From positions 1 through 47,570 of the forward strand of contig CAIMCD010000016.1 in NCBI GenBank assembly GCA_903839405.1: 47,570 nt of DNA, read 5' to 3'. Position numbers and translations under genes: made by a program. Positions within the stretch are counted from its first letter, which is position 1, and the number at the start of each line of letters is the position of its first letter. The notes under the pieces were generated by a model, which worked only from the letters and a program-made list of their open reading frames with translations, was not told where the DNA came from and made no database searches. This stretch comes from an uncultured Chlorobiaceae bacterium (GTDB lineage Bacteria; Bacteroidota; Chlorobiia; Chlorobiales; Chlorobiaceae). Positions 34,801-42,496 of the stretch are shown here, piece after piece.

Positions 34801-36396
34801 AACATTATGTGAGGGCAGCAACAAAGAGAGATCAAGCCGTTCGCATTTTCCGTTAGCCCGGTACCGGGGCGTGTTCTCCTTCCACTCAATTTCGCCGTCA
34901 AGGTCGAGGCTTGTAGGGTTGTTTTTCAGGGCGAGTTTGCTCTGGAGGCTGTTATTGCTGTAGAGGATTGAGACCGTTCCCTCTTTAAGCGGCTGATTCT
35001 GCCAGAAAGAGTCGAAGAGTTTCATCTCAAGCGTGAGGCGGTTGAGTTGCCGGTTACGCAGCAGGCCATCAAAGCTGCCTGAAGCGTTGAACAGGCTTTT
35101 TGCGTTTGGCTCGATGAGTTTGTGCGCCTGAAACCCTTTGATGACAAACTTGCCTTTACAGGCGAGTTCCTGGGACTCTTTTTTTGATGCTTCAACACTC
35201 AGTGTTGCTTTGGCTAATGGAGAGAGCAGGCTCAGATCGGTTTGTATCTCCTTCAGGTTCCCTCTTGCACGGCCAAGAAAGGTCAGGTCGCCGGCTTTAC
35301 GGGCAAGTTCTTTCTGGGAACTCTCCTTGAGGAGTGACTCCACAAAGGGTGCTGCGATTTTTGAGCTGTCGCACTCCAGCCGGTAAGCCAGGGTTTTGCT
35401 GTTTGAGAGGTTCAGCACCTCACCCTTCAAAGCCAGGTGGCTTTTTTCGTGCGTCAGGCGGAGATCAAGAATTTCAAGATCATCTTTTTTGCTTTTTGCA
35501 CTCCCTTGCAGGGTGTAGATGCCTGTTGGCAACGCAAGATCAGGGTTGAAGAGCCTCAGGTCGTCACTATGCAGCGTAAGGTTTTCAATATTGAAAAAGG
35601 CCGAACTGAGCCCAAGCTGTTGCCATCGTTTTGGTGAAAAGATATTGAAACGATCCAGCGAAACCGAGAGCTCCGCACGGCTTTTATTGGTGGCGGCTTT
35701 GAGCGAAAGCAGCTCTGAACGGGTTTCAGAAAAGAGGAATTTGGCCGAGGAGCGTTGCAGTGAAAGGTGGCGGTCGGGTATGACGAACTGCAGATTATCA
35801 AGACTCCCTTTAAAAAGATGTTTTTTTGCCGTCACTCCCGAGAGCTCAAGATTGATTTGCTGGAGCGAGAGCTGCAGATTGTTTGTGTGGCGCTTGTTTC
35901 CGGAAAAGGTGAGCCGGCTGTTTTTCAGCCGCAGTTTTTTACAGAAGAAAAAATCCAGCGGAGCTTTTGTTGTATCGGGGTCACGTGACGCAAAAACCAG
36001 CTCCAGGTTGAGTTTGCCGTTATCCTGCTCAATAATTTTTGTTGTAAGCGAATCGGCCGTAAGGCGGTTCAAAGAGAGGATTCTGATTTCCGGCTGCAGC
36101 AGGGAGAGCAGGTTGACCTTCAGTGAAACCCTTCGGGCATCAAGAGCCGGTATGCTGCTACCTTTAGCATAAATGCGAGGCTGGATCAGGGTAACGTTGT
36201 TGGGAAACTTCAACTGAACTTTCTCGACGTCAAGCCGGCCAACAAACTTTTTGTTAAAGGCCGAGATGACCCGCTCCTTGGCAAACTGATCAAGTATGCC
36301 GCTGTTCATGACGATCAGGGCGGAGAGCGACAGCAGAAGCACGAGTGCCGAAAAAGCTGTCAGCAGTTGAATGGTAAAATGTTTAAGGCGTTTCAC
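31876..36396 (-). CDS. tamB: TamB/DUF490 family envelope protein
   Basis: A very large (about 1506 residues) periplasm-spanning protein with one N-terminal anchor helix (LLTAFSALVLLLSLSALIVMN, from about residue 8) and long repeats of beta-strand pattern (LxLxG/SG periodic), ending in the TamB domain (DUF490) of the last 350 residues, with the GKITWNN and LNVISMLLSKQW signatures. Such proteins form lipid-conducting bridges between inner and outer membranes. GTG 36396 is taken as the start: it begins directly before the anchor helix and overlaps the rfaE2 stop by 14 bases. A longer frame to 36561 would overlap rfaE2 by 179 bases and would place 55 odd residues before the anchor. No TamA gene is nearby. 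Confidence 0.85.
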   Translation of the reverse strand: MKRLKHFTIQLLTAFSALVLLLSLSALIVMNSGILDQFAKERVISAFNKKFVGRLDVEKVQLKFPNNVTLIQPRIYAKGSSIPALDARRVSLKVNLLSLLQPEIRILSLNRLTADSLTTKIIEQDNGKLNLELVFASRDPDTTKAPLDFFFCKKLRLKNSRLTFSGNKRHTNNLQLSLQQINLELSGVTAKKHLFKGSLDNLQFVIPDRHLSLQRSSAKFLFSETRSELLSLKAATNKSRAELSVSLDRFNIFSPKRWQQLGLSSAFFNIENLTLHSDDLRLFNPDLALPTGIYTLQGSAKSKKDDLEILDLRLTHEKSHLALKGEVLNLSNSKTLAYRLECDSSKIAAPFVESLLKESSQKELARKAGDLTFLGRARGNLKEIQTDLSLLSPLAKATLSVEASKKESQELACKGKFVIKGFQAHKLIEPNAKSLFNASGSFDGLLRNRQLNRLTLEMKLFDSFWQNQPLKEGTVSILYSNNSLQSKLALKNNPTSLDLDGEIEWKENTPRYRANGKCERLDLSLLLPSHNVATDLNGTFALQGSGFDPAKLNLAAVMLFSPSTINKFQLKEQSKATLAITQTSHSSRASINSDFLDMQAEGDYGLEQLIALYKLSYSGITREINTQNIWRQTSGSPFTAPALRMEPFRVNYHIKVKDIAPLALLFPVEGLSLQGSADGTALYQNGQCAINSSIHLDRLHTKNDLLLENLAMDATVECNGSGTAKASVSGKTASMSLAGKRAGEVLFSGTYTPSVLEGTVEVTIPDPAQKLSAKVSAIKNANSYDLLIKQLSLKNSDGIWLASAGSHVVIGNASARFNRFTIAKGEALIVLDGELSNSLPGSFQLTLSGIELKEVQRFALDAALNKLSGKINASLTVSGNPGLKTSALLLNGQNISYDNIAIGTLQCKARHSNNLLQFESQSRVPQPGNLQAKATPVNTIEGRGTIPLLLGYYPLHYQLAEPQPISASFHSDNLSAQFVTLLLPFIESAEGVIPTTLRVEGRTPKPDIYLSSHLRDIKIKVAPTQASYRLNGEVYVTPQAIDLREIKIRDTLNGNGSVTGLIKLEKLEPGELALDAKFEKLLLFNKADKKDESSFGTITGSSSNLMVRGKISAPMVSGELKVNSADFSIYRLGANESAKYIGVEKFVEFRPRNPARRAAAMETGKKAQEFYHSLIDILQINDLKLSNVEPLKGTVIFDRIRGEQLESLTNNLYLIVNKNNQHYRLFGSVNVIGGKYKFSNSNFDLQDGGKITWNNVEIRDGVMDNLYGSKYINASNQQSGETDNVRLLIAITGTINEPLIAMGYYLNEQTQPYASTTLIGGQSAQRDPNSELNVISMLLSKQWYVRPGSTYQSGNLGVSTVGISTGTGLLSSQFSRVIQNFSGLESFNVNLGTDKRGLLSGLDLYFALNVPGTDGKVRFIGTGTAPTLRESAGTDYYGTAQKIEYRVTPKIYVEAYRSYGTSSNATSINNLQKPSETWGLSLSYKERFHTWDEFWKRLIPSGGQKK

Positions 36397-36901
36397 CGGG
36401 CAGTGCAGATTGACGGTAGAGCTGCAGGATGGTATCGATGATCGTGCTTGTTGAGCGTCCTTCAACGAGCGGCACCGTAAGAACTTCGCCGCCACCTTCA
36501 AGCACGGCGCGTGCTCCGGCAATCTGCTCGATTGCCCAGTCAGCCCCCTTGACCAGCACATCCGGCATCAAAGTGGTGATGAGTTGTTCGGGGGTATCTT
36601 CATCAAAAAGGGTAACGGCATCAACCATCTGCAGGGCTGAGAGCAGAAGCGCGCGATCCGCTTCACAGCAGATCGGACGGTTTGGCCCTTTCAGCCGGCG
36701 TACGGAAGCGTCACTGTTCAGGCCGATGATGAGCCGATCTCCAAATTTTTTTGCGGCGGCAAGATAACTGGCATGGCCAGCATGCAGGATATCGAAACAG
36801 CCATTTGAAAACACAACCTTCTCGCCTGCCGCCTGCCATGCCTGGACTTTTCGAAGAGCTTCTGTCTGGTTCAGCAGCTTGTTCTCCTCATTTCTCTTCA
36901 T
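36383..36901 (-). CDS. rfaE2: D-glycero-beta-D-manno-heptose 1-phosphate adenylyltransferase
   Basis: It activates heptose-1-phosphate with ATP for lipopolysaccharide core synthesis. It is a stand-alone cytidylyltransferase-like domain with HAGH (HxGH) in VVFSNGCFDILHAGHASYLA near residue 41, LIIGLNSDASVRRLKG, and the late DVLVKGADW. The length of 172 matches the adenylyltransferase half of bifunctional HldE, so the kinase must be encoded elsewhere. Overlap with tamB by 14 bases makes the two co-translated, both serving the outer membrane. The start ATG 36901 lies 125 bases from the divergent acyltransferase gene. Confidence 0.92.
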   Translation of the reverse strand: MKRNEENKLLNQTEALRKVQAWQAAGEKVVFSNGCFDILHAGHASYLAAAKKFGDRLIIGLNSDASVRRLKGPNRPICCEADRALLLSALQMVDAVTLFDEDTPEQLITTLMPDVLVKGADWAIEQIAGARAVLEGGGEVLTVPLVEGRSTSTIIDTILQLYRQSALPGETP

Positions 36902-37026
36902 AATAGTCGTAACCTGTTTGCCCTGGGTGAGCTGCGAGTCCTCTACATGCAGTTAAGATGGCTATATTTTTAGCAATTTAGTGTATACTCTTCGATTGTC
37001 CGAATGGTAAAATAGAGGCGATTTTT

Positions 37027-37944
37027 ATGACACGTATCTGGACGGATGACGATACTTTCCTGGAAAAGGCACTCCACCGCCTGATCATGTTGCTCGGCAT
37101 GCTTGTCAGAAGCATCAGCCGCCGAACATCAACCGCCATAGCCCATCTCCTGGGGGATGGGGTTTACTCTATCCTAAAATTAAGGCGCGGCATGGTTGAA
37201 GAGAACCTTACCCTCACCTTTCCCGAAAAAACACCAGCCGAAATCACGGCGCTTGCCCGCCAGGTCTATCGCAACCAGGCAGAGAATATTATTGAAGTGC
37301 TTCGGCTTCCCATGATTAAAACAGCCCAGGACGCCAGAGAGCTTCTGGAGCTTGATGCCCGTGAGTTTCTGGCTAAAACGCTTGAGTGCAAACGGGGTGG
37401 CCTCCTGGTTTCGGCTCATTTCGGCAACTGGGAGCTTATGGCGCTCTGTGCCGGCTTACTCCTTGCTCCTGTCACCATTGTGGTCAAGGAGATAAAAAAC
37501 CATGCCATCAATCACCAGATTAATGCATGGAGAACGATGCGCGGCAACAGGATTATCTATGACTGGCAATCGCTGCGTGAGGGGCTCAGAACCCTTCGTA
37601 ACGGCGGGATTTTATCGGTGCTGGGCGATCAGTCTGATCCTTCCGGCTCTTTTTTCTCGGACTTTCTCGGCCGACGCTCCTCAATCTTTGTCGGGCCAGC
37701 CTATTTTGCCCTGCATGCCCAGGTGCCACTTTTTGTTGCCGTCTGCCATAGAGGCACGGGTGGTCGTTACCGGGTTGATCTTGAGGAAATTGATATGACC
37801 GGTCTGACGACCTCCAAAAGCGATGTTGAAGAGCTTACCCGCCGCTATACCAAAGTGCTCGAACGCGCCATCTACCAATACCCTGAAGAGTGGTTCTGGC
37901 TGCACAACCGCTGGAAACGCACCGCTGATCCTACCATTGATTGA
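37027..37944 (+). CDS. LpxL/HtrB-family lipid A or phospholipid acyltransferase
   Basis: An inner-membrane protein with the acyltransferase HX4(D/E) motif in SAHFGNWELMA near residue 132, the REGLRTLRNGGILSVLGDQS segment, and GRRSSIFVGPAYFAL later. A short N-terminal hydrophobic stretch (LIMLLGMLVRSIS) can anchor it. The length of 305 is typical for LpxL/LpxM relatives. It is divergent from rfaE2-tamB, so lipopolysaccharide genes are grouped. The ATG at 37027 is preceded by GAGGCG, a fair ribosome site. Which acyl chain is added cannot be told from the sequence. Confidence 0.88.
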   Translation: MTRIWTDDDTFLEKALHRLIMLLGMLVRSISRRTSTAIAHLLGDGVYSILKLRRGMVEENLTLTFPEKTPAEITALARQVYRNQAENIIEVLRLPMIKTAQDARELLELDAREFLAKTLECKRGGLLVSAHFGNWELMALCAGLLLAPVTIVVKEIKNHAINHQINAWRTMRGNRIIYDWQSLREGLRTLRNGGILSVLGDQSDPSGSFFSDFLGRRSSIFVGPAYFALHAQVPLFVAVCHRGTGGRYRVDLEEIDMTGLTTSKSDVEELTRRYTKVLERAIYQYPEEWFWLHNRWKRTADPTID

Positions 37945-37993
37945 GAAGGTGAGGTTGAGCTTCAGGCGGCTCAGTTGCTGAAGTGTTACCGGC

Positions 37994-38587
37994 TTATGAG
38001 CGCAGTTCCGTATCCAGCACAACCGGCAACTCTTTTGCCTTGGCTATGGCTTTTTCGCGTATGCCGGTTAGCACGGCTGCAAAGGGGCGGTGTTTATTGC
38101 CCTGGATGTTCAGCGGCAGCGGCAGGGTCTGGAAGAGCTCATGCTCAAGCGTCCATGGCTCGGCATGTTCCACCCAGGCGATAAAGGCGTTCTCCTCCAT
38201 CCATGCGTCGAGCCACCGTTCACCCTTGCTGGTCAAGGTCATGCGTTTGCCGCTTCCCACTCTTCGGAGCGGAAAACCGCTCTTTTGGGCCAGCAGGATT
38301 CCCAGGGAGCGGCGGAGCGTTGATCCATCGGCATTTCCCTGAAAGTGGTACCGAACCCTTTGCTGGAGGGTTTGGGCGGAATCGGCTTTCCCTTTTTTAT
38401 CGGGCGAACTTCCAATATAGAGCAAGGTTAAGCCTTCGAGGGTAAGGCACCCTTCTACCGGAACACCATCCGGCACCTCCCTGAAGAACCATGCGTAGAG
38501 GCCGTGTGCTTTCGGAACAGGGCTGGGGTTGGAGAGAACTTCCTTGCGAGAATAGAGATGCTGGAGGTTTGAGAAGGGGCTTTCCAT
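37994..38587 (-). CDS. GIY-YIG-superfamily protein
   Basis: A soluble protein of 197 residues with HGLYAWFFREVPDG near residue 28 and LTLLYIGSSPDKKGK near 55, the GLY...YIG core of GIY-YIG folds, then an Arg-rich LQQRVRYHFQGNADGSTLRRSLG that fits the catalytic Arg helix. A Glu-rich second half (WLDAWMEENAFIAWVEHAEPW, WTLEHELFQTLPLPLN) is consistent with the metal Glu. This pattern is found in uncharacterised GIY-YIG proteins related to endonucleases. No operon partner is present: its gene converges with the acyltransferase gene. Nuclease activity is not demonstrated by sequence. Confidence 0.75.
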   Translation of the reverse strand: MESPFSNLQHLYSRKEVLSNPSPVPKAHGLYAWFFREVPDGVPVEGCLTLEGLTLLYIGSSPDKKGKADSAQTLQQRVRYHFQGNADGSTLRRSLGILLAQKSGFPLRRVGSGKRMTLTSKGERWLDAWMEENAFIAWVEHAEPWTLEHELFQTLPLPLNIQGNKHRPFAAVLTGIREKAIAKAKELPVVLDTELRS

Positions 38588-38859
38588 TCGAATATTTCTT
38601 TCAGTTAGTACCTGTTATGGTTAGTGGCATTCAGGCGCAGCTCATGAACTTTTCTCGCTCGCGAGCATGCGCATAAAAATCAATATACCAAAAAACCATG
38701 TGTGACGGCGCTTGAAGGTTTTTCAGCGCGAGGTTTGCCCCAGCAGTTGCCAACGCTCTCACAAGCTGGCAAAAACCAGAGGATTGCTTATCCACCCGGT
38801 GGATTGAGCAGGGCTTTACGGCAAGGCTCTAGCCCGCATGCGCTCCCTCTATGCCGGCT
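38588..38859. other. intergenic stretch with small dyads
   Basis: No convincing gene. It contains the 10-bp palindrome GCTCGCGAGC (38657-38666) and a TCCACC/GGTGGA dyad near 38793. Neither has the T-run of a terminator. Confidence 0.4.
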
Positions 38860-39129
38860 CTATTTTTTAGTCGGCAGAGGCCACTTGATCGGCTCGTTGC
38901 TGGGTGGTGGGGGTACGCCGGCGGTTTTTTTGAGCGAAGCCGTAGGCAGAGGCCAGGTAATTGGTTCGTTAGGGCGTTTTGGGGAGATGGTGGATGCTTT
39001 CTTGATTGGATCAGGGGTTGACGCATTTTCAATCTTGCGGTTCAAGAGATTATAAAACAGGCTTTTGCCTTTTTCATAAATCCAGCCAAACCCGGTTGCG
39101 CTCTTTTTTTTGGTCGATGCAGTAGTCAT
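38860..39129 (-). CDS. small hypothetical protein with a duplicated NEPIxWPLPT motif
   Basis: An 89-residue basic protein with no signal peptide. It starts TTASTKKKSATGFGWIYEKGKS and then carries the same nine-residue motif twice: NEPITWPLP at 54-62 and NEPIKWPLP at 78-86, each followed by T and lysines, separated by a Lys/Ala/Pro-rich linker (VPPPPS). The repeat is also visible in the DNA. ATG 39129 is preceded by AGGCGG on the minus strand, a good ribosome site. I do not recognise a family. Repeated short motifs of this sort often bind a partner protein, which is inference. Confidence 0.7.
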   Translation of the reverse strand: MTTASTKKKSATGFGWIYEKGKSLFYNLLNRKIENASTPDPIKKASTISPKRPNEPITWPLPTASLKKTAGVPPPPSNEPIKWPLPTKK

Positions 39130-39458
39130 GTTTTTTCCGCCTTAAGGGCTATGCCCTAACAATAAGTTCGTTCTCTCGTTGTTCATTCTTTTCCTTTTCA
39201 CCCCTATACATACAAATAAACCGCACCACTTCCGCCAGGTAATAATTTCCGATGGAACTGCTGTCAAAGGTTTGCGGCTCTCTATCGAACAGGTAAAACG
39301 AGTATTCACTAGATATCTACCTGCTTTTTTATGCCATAGATGCCGATGCTCCTTCGTGATTTTTTCAGGGAATTTTTCCGTATTCCGTCAGGTTGTTAAT
39401 AACTGAGTATACCGTGCCATAATCAACTTTTAACAACGTAAAAGATGGAGATGCAGCC
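39130..39458. other. intergenic region ahead of hsp20
   Basis: No gene. A weak hairpin (CAGGTA 39290-39295 with TACCTG 39318-39323) is followed by CTTTTTT and could be a poor terminator. A TTGTTA at 39393-39398 and a CATAAT at 39418-39423 form a possible but widely spaced (19 bp) promoter for hsp20. No CIRCE or ROSE-like element is recognised. Confidence 0.4.
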
Positions 39459-39878
39459 ATGTCACTGAAACTTTACGGAAAAGACCCCTTGCAGCTTTTT
39501 GAGGATGTTTTTAATGACAAGGTTTCGCCTTTTTTCTCTTCAATGATGGCCCCTTCCTTCAAGGTTGATATCAGTGAGGATGAAAATGCCATTTACATTG
39601 AGGCCGATATGCCGGGTGTCAAGAAAGAGGATGTCAAGGTCTCGATGGATGGTGATGTGCTCTGTATCAGTGCCGAGAGAACCCAGAATGAGGAGGAGAA
39701 GAAAAAAGGGTATCACCGGATCGAGCGTTCATGGGGGAGTTTGAGCCGGACCTTTACGGTGGGAGATAATGTGGATGCCGAACAAATTGACGCTGCCTAT
39801 GATAACGGGGTTCTGAAGATCAAGCTTCCCAAGATGGAGCCCAAACCCAAAACCGGCAAGGAGATTCCAGTCAAATAA
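39459..39878 (+). CDS. Hsp20-family small heat shock protein
   Basis: An ATP-independent holdase of 139 residues that keeps unfolding proteins soluble. The alpha-crystallin domain runs from about residue 31 (FKVDISEDENAIYIEADMPGVKKEDVKVSM) to about 130, with the A-x-x-x-G-V/L-L signature as AAYDNGVLKIKLPK. A short N-terminal arm and an IPVK tail complete it. The ATG at 39459 is preceded by GATGGAGATG, an adequate ribosome site. It stands alone and shares a bidirectional terminator with bchE. Confidence 0.95.
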   Translation: MSLKLYGKDPLQLFEDVFNDKVSPFFSSMMAPSFKVDISEDENAIYIEADMPGVKKEDVKVSMDGDVLCISAERTQNEEEKKKGYHRIERSWGSLSRTFTVGDNVDAEQIDAAYDNGVLKIKLPKMEPKPKTGKEIPVK

Positions 39879-39892
39879 GCTGCAGCCGGTCA

Positions 39893-39927
39893 ATAAAAAA
39901 ACCCTCTGTTGTTATAGAGGGTTTTTT
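39893..39927. terminator. bidirectional terminator between hsp20 and bchE
   Basis: A-run, stem ACCCTCT/AGAGGGT and T-run (39894-39927) give a hairpin with T tracts on both strands, ending both convergent transcripts. Confidence 0.92.
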
Positions 39928-39956
39928 TATTGTTCATCCAATCGAAACAACGGTGT

Positions 39957-41597
39957 TTAGCAGTTGCGCACGGTCGAAGAGGTACGATCCTTGATGGTGG
40001 TCTCGTCGAACTCGTCCCAGTTGTGCTCGTCGTGCTCACGCTGGTAGCCAGCCTCCTTAAGACCAAAGCTCATGTCGGCAACCATTTCAGGACGCAGCTC
40101 CTTGAGGTTTTTAACCTCATCCTGGCTGAGAATGCGTGACTTGTCGAAGCCGAGGTCGATCTCGATCTTGCGGTTCTTGGTCTTGACGCGGTCAATGTCG
40201 TAGAAGCGCTTGGTGATGGTGGTCTGGGCAAACGCCTTCAAACACCCAAGCATGTATTTACGTACATAGGGATCCTTGATCCACGGGTAGCCGAAGAAGG
40301 TTTTGCGTGCATAGAAGCGGGCATAGGATTTCAGCACACCTTTCAGCACCTCTTCGCGCTCCATGTTGTCCGGCTTGATAATCGGCGTCACGAAGTTGTA
40401 CTTGGAGTAGTCGCGCACTTCAACCCTGTCGCCAAGCTCCTTGAAGAGGTCAGAGAAGGGCCATGGGGTATAAATGGTCCAGTTGGCCATATCAGGATCC
40501 CAGTCCTTGCAGAGCTGGAAGGTCTCCTCAATGGTCTCCGGGGTTTCATGCTCAAGACCCATAACAAACTGGGCTTCGGCCACGATGCCGTTTTTCTGCA
40601 GCAGCTTGATGGCAAACTTGTTCTCCTCAATGGTGGTCTCCTTGCGGAACCGGTTGAGGTTCATCTGGCTGGCAGCTTCGGTACCAAGTGAAACGTGCAC
40701 CAGACCGGCCTTGCGGAAGAATGGTAGAAGATCTGCGTCACGCATGATGTCGGTCACGCGGGTATTGATGCCCCAGGTAACGTCAAGCTTGCGGTCGATC
40801 AGCTCCTGACAGAGCGATACAAATTTCTGCTTGTTGATGGTCGGTTCTTCATCGGCAAGAATGAAAAAGCCAACCTTGTGTTGTTTGACGAGCACTTCGA
40901 TCTCATCAACGAAGAGCTTCGGACTGCGTGCACGGTAGCGACGCCAGAACTGCCACTGTGAGCAGAAGGTACAGGTAAAGGGGCATCCTCTGGCAAAGTT
41001 CGGTACCGCCAAGCGGCAGTTGAGCGGGGTGTAGATGTACTTATCCCAGTCGTAGAGGCTCCAGTCGGGGGTCAGGGTATCGAGATCCTCAATAACCGGA
41101 TGTGCGGCGGTGGCAAAGACCTGGCCGTCGTCGTCGATATAGGCAATACCAGTAATTTCGCTGCGATTTTTTCTGTCAGTTCCAGCCGCGATCTCCCGGA
41201 TAAGGTTGACCGTTACCTCTTCGCCCTCTCCACGGACAACATAATCGGTCTCCGGTGCTTCGCTCAGTACCTGCGGGTACATGAAGGTTGAGTGGATACC
41301 GCCCATGATGGTTCTGATTTTCGGATCCACTTTTTTGGCAAGCTTCATGATATCCTGCGCCTTGAAGATCGAGGGCGTGATGTTGGTCGTCATGACCACA
41401 TCAGGCTTGTTTGCCCGGATGAGCTGCTCAATCTGTTCGTCAGGAAGGTCGTCCGCCATGGCGTCCACAAAACGCACCTGATCGAATCCTGCGTGTTTCA
41501 GGGCGCCTCCGATATAGGCTACCCAGCTCGGCGTCCAGTTACCGGCAATTTCAGCTCCGCCTGAATGATAATTTGGCTGAACCATCAGTATTTTCAT
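39957..41597 (-). CDS. bchE: anaerobic Mg-protoporphyrin IX monomethyl ester cyclase, BchE type
   Basis: A radical SAM enzyme that forms the isocyclic ring of bacteriochlorophyll without oxygen, using a cobalamin cofactor. The N-terminal B12-binding-like domain (about 1-165) is followed by the radical SAM core with the 4Fe-4S motif CPFTCTFC (Cys205, Cys209, Cys212) and then a C-terminal domain with DPYVRKYMLGCL near 450. The length of 546 is typical. The gene leads into bchM and bchH on the same strand in pathway order reversed, a layout common in Chlorobiales. The ATG at 41597 is preceded by GGAGGGTGG, a strong ribosome site. Confidence 0.94.
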   Translation of the reverse strand: MKILMVQPNYHSGGAEIAGNWTPSWVAYIGGALKHAGFDQVRFVDAMADDLPDEQIEQLIRANKPDVVMTTNITPSIFKAQDIMKLAKKVDPKIRTIMGGIHSTFMYPQVLSEAPETDYVVRGEGEEVTVNLIREIAAGTDRKNRSEITGIAYIDDDGQVFATAAHPVIEDLDTLTPDWSLYDWDKYIYTPLNCRLAVPNFARGCPFTCTFCSQWQFWRRYRARSPKLFVDEIEVLVKQHKVGFFILADEEPTINKQKFVSLCQELIDRKLDVTWGINTRVTDIMRDADLLPFFRKAGLVHVSLGTEAASQMNLNRFRKETTIEENKFAIKLLQKNGIVAEAQFVMGLEHETPETIEETFQLCKDWDPDMANWTIYTPWPFSDLFKELGDRVEVRDYSKYNFVTPIIKPDNMEREEVLKGVLKSYARFYARKTFFGYPWIKDPYVRKYMLGCLKAFAQTTITKRFYDIDRVKTKNRKIEIDLGFDKSRILSQDEVKNLKELRPEMVADMSFGLKEAGYQREHDEHNWDEFDETTIKDRTSSTVRNC

Positions 41598-41751
41598 CGG
41601 TATCCACCCTCCAGATATGATTTTTTACAAAATAGGGAGCGCCAGTTCAACTTGAGCGGAAATATTCCGGTTTGAGCTGAAAAATCCCTTGACTTTTAAT
41701 TTACAATTTATTTATAAAAATAGCATACGGTTTTCGCTTAATACTCCCCCC

Positions 41752-42450
41752 TTACTTGCGGGAGCAGTTCATGAGCATGGTATGATAAAAGCCCCAACTG
41801 ACCTTTTCACGGCTTGTTACCTGCATACCTTCACTGGCCATCGCCTTCTGCATATCTGCGTCCCGGATCATCTGGATCGTGGTGCGCCGTTCTTTTTTCG
41901 GAAAATAGCCGCCAAGCCAGTGCTGGAATGCAAGAATGTTGTTGTAGGGGGCATAGGTGAAAATAATCGGCCCTTTGGTGAGGCTGCTCAGGTTGTGGAA
42001 CGCCTGGGCAAACCCTTCGGCCGGATAGTGGATCAGCACATCAAAGCAGACCACGGCATCGTACTTGCCTGCTACCGATTCGATCGAGTTGACCTCGAAT
42101 TCAATATTTTTCTGTACGCCCTCTTTGATGGCATCGGCTTTGGCCTTGTTGACCATCTGTGAGGCAATATCAACCGATTTTACCTTGTAGCCGGCTTTGG
42201 CAAGCCGGATGCTGAAGAGCCCCGTGCCGCAGCCGGCATCGAGCACCGTTGCGCCTTTTGGCAGCCCAAGCTGCTGAAGCCAGTCGAATGCCTTGTCCAT
42301 CATGACGGCATGGCCCTGACGTACCGTATTGCGCACGGTTGAGAGTTTGTCGTTGCCGTAAATCGATGCCCACCGCTGAAAGCCCTGTCCGTTGAAATAG
42401 GAGCGGAGCATTTTCTTGTGTTCTTCAGCATTGAAAGAGGTGCTACTCAT
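41752..42450 (-). CDS. bchM: Mg-protoporphyrin IX O-methyltransferase
   Basis: It methylates the C13 propionate of Mg-protoporphyrin with SAM, the step before BchE. SAM motif I is [18 protein letters not shown] at about residue 65, followed by [13 protein letters not shown] and [18 protein letters not shown]. The N-terminal [15 protein letters not shown] and the C-terminal [14 protein letters not shown] are typical of BchM. The length of 232 is normal. It follows bchH by 46 bases and precedes bchE by 154 bases on the same strand, consistent with one operon. BchH is known to stimulate BchM, which fits their adjacency. Confidence 0.95.
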   Translation of the reverse strand: MSSTSFNAEEHKKMLRSYFNGQGFQRWASIYGNDKLSTVRNTVRQGHAVMMDKAFDWLQQLGLPKGATVLDAGCGTGLFSIRLAKAGYKVKSVDIASQMVNKAKADAIKEGVQKNIEFEVNSIESVAGKYDAVVCFDVLIHYPAEGFAQAFHNLSSLTKGPIIFTYAPYNNILAFQHWLGGYFPKKERRTTIQMIRDADMQKAMASEGMQVTSREKVSWGFYHTMLMNCSRK

Positions 42451-42496
42451 GGTATAAAGGTTACGTTGTGTTGGTTAAACTTTCTGAAATATTGCT

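Noticed and set aside
35519..36172. Long plus-strand frame opposite tamB
   Set aside because: An antisense shadow of the repetitive tamB coding strand; low-complexity Ser/Arg/Leu composition.
36397..36561. 55-residue N-terminal extension of TamB
   Set aside because: It lies wholly inside rfaE2 on the same strand, has no family resemblance, and the membrane anchor follows directly after GTG 36396.
38588..38859. Structured noncoding RNA (6S, SRP, RNase P or tmRNA) in the GC-rich gap
   Set aside because: The conserved cores of these RNAs are not seen; only short palindromes are present.
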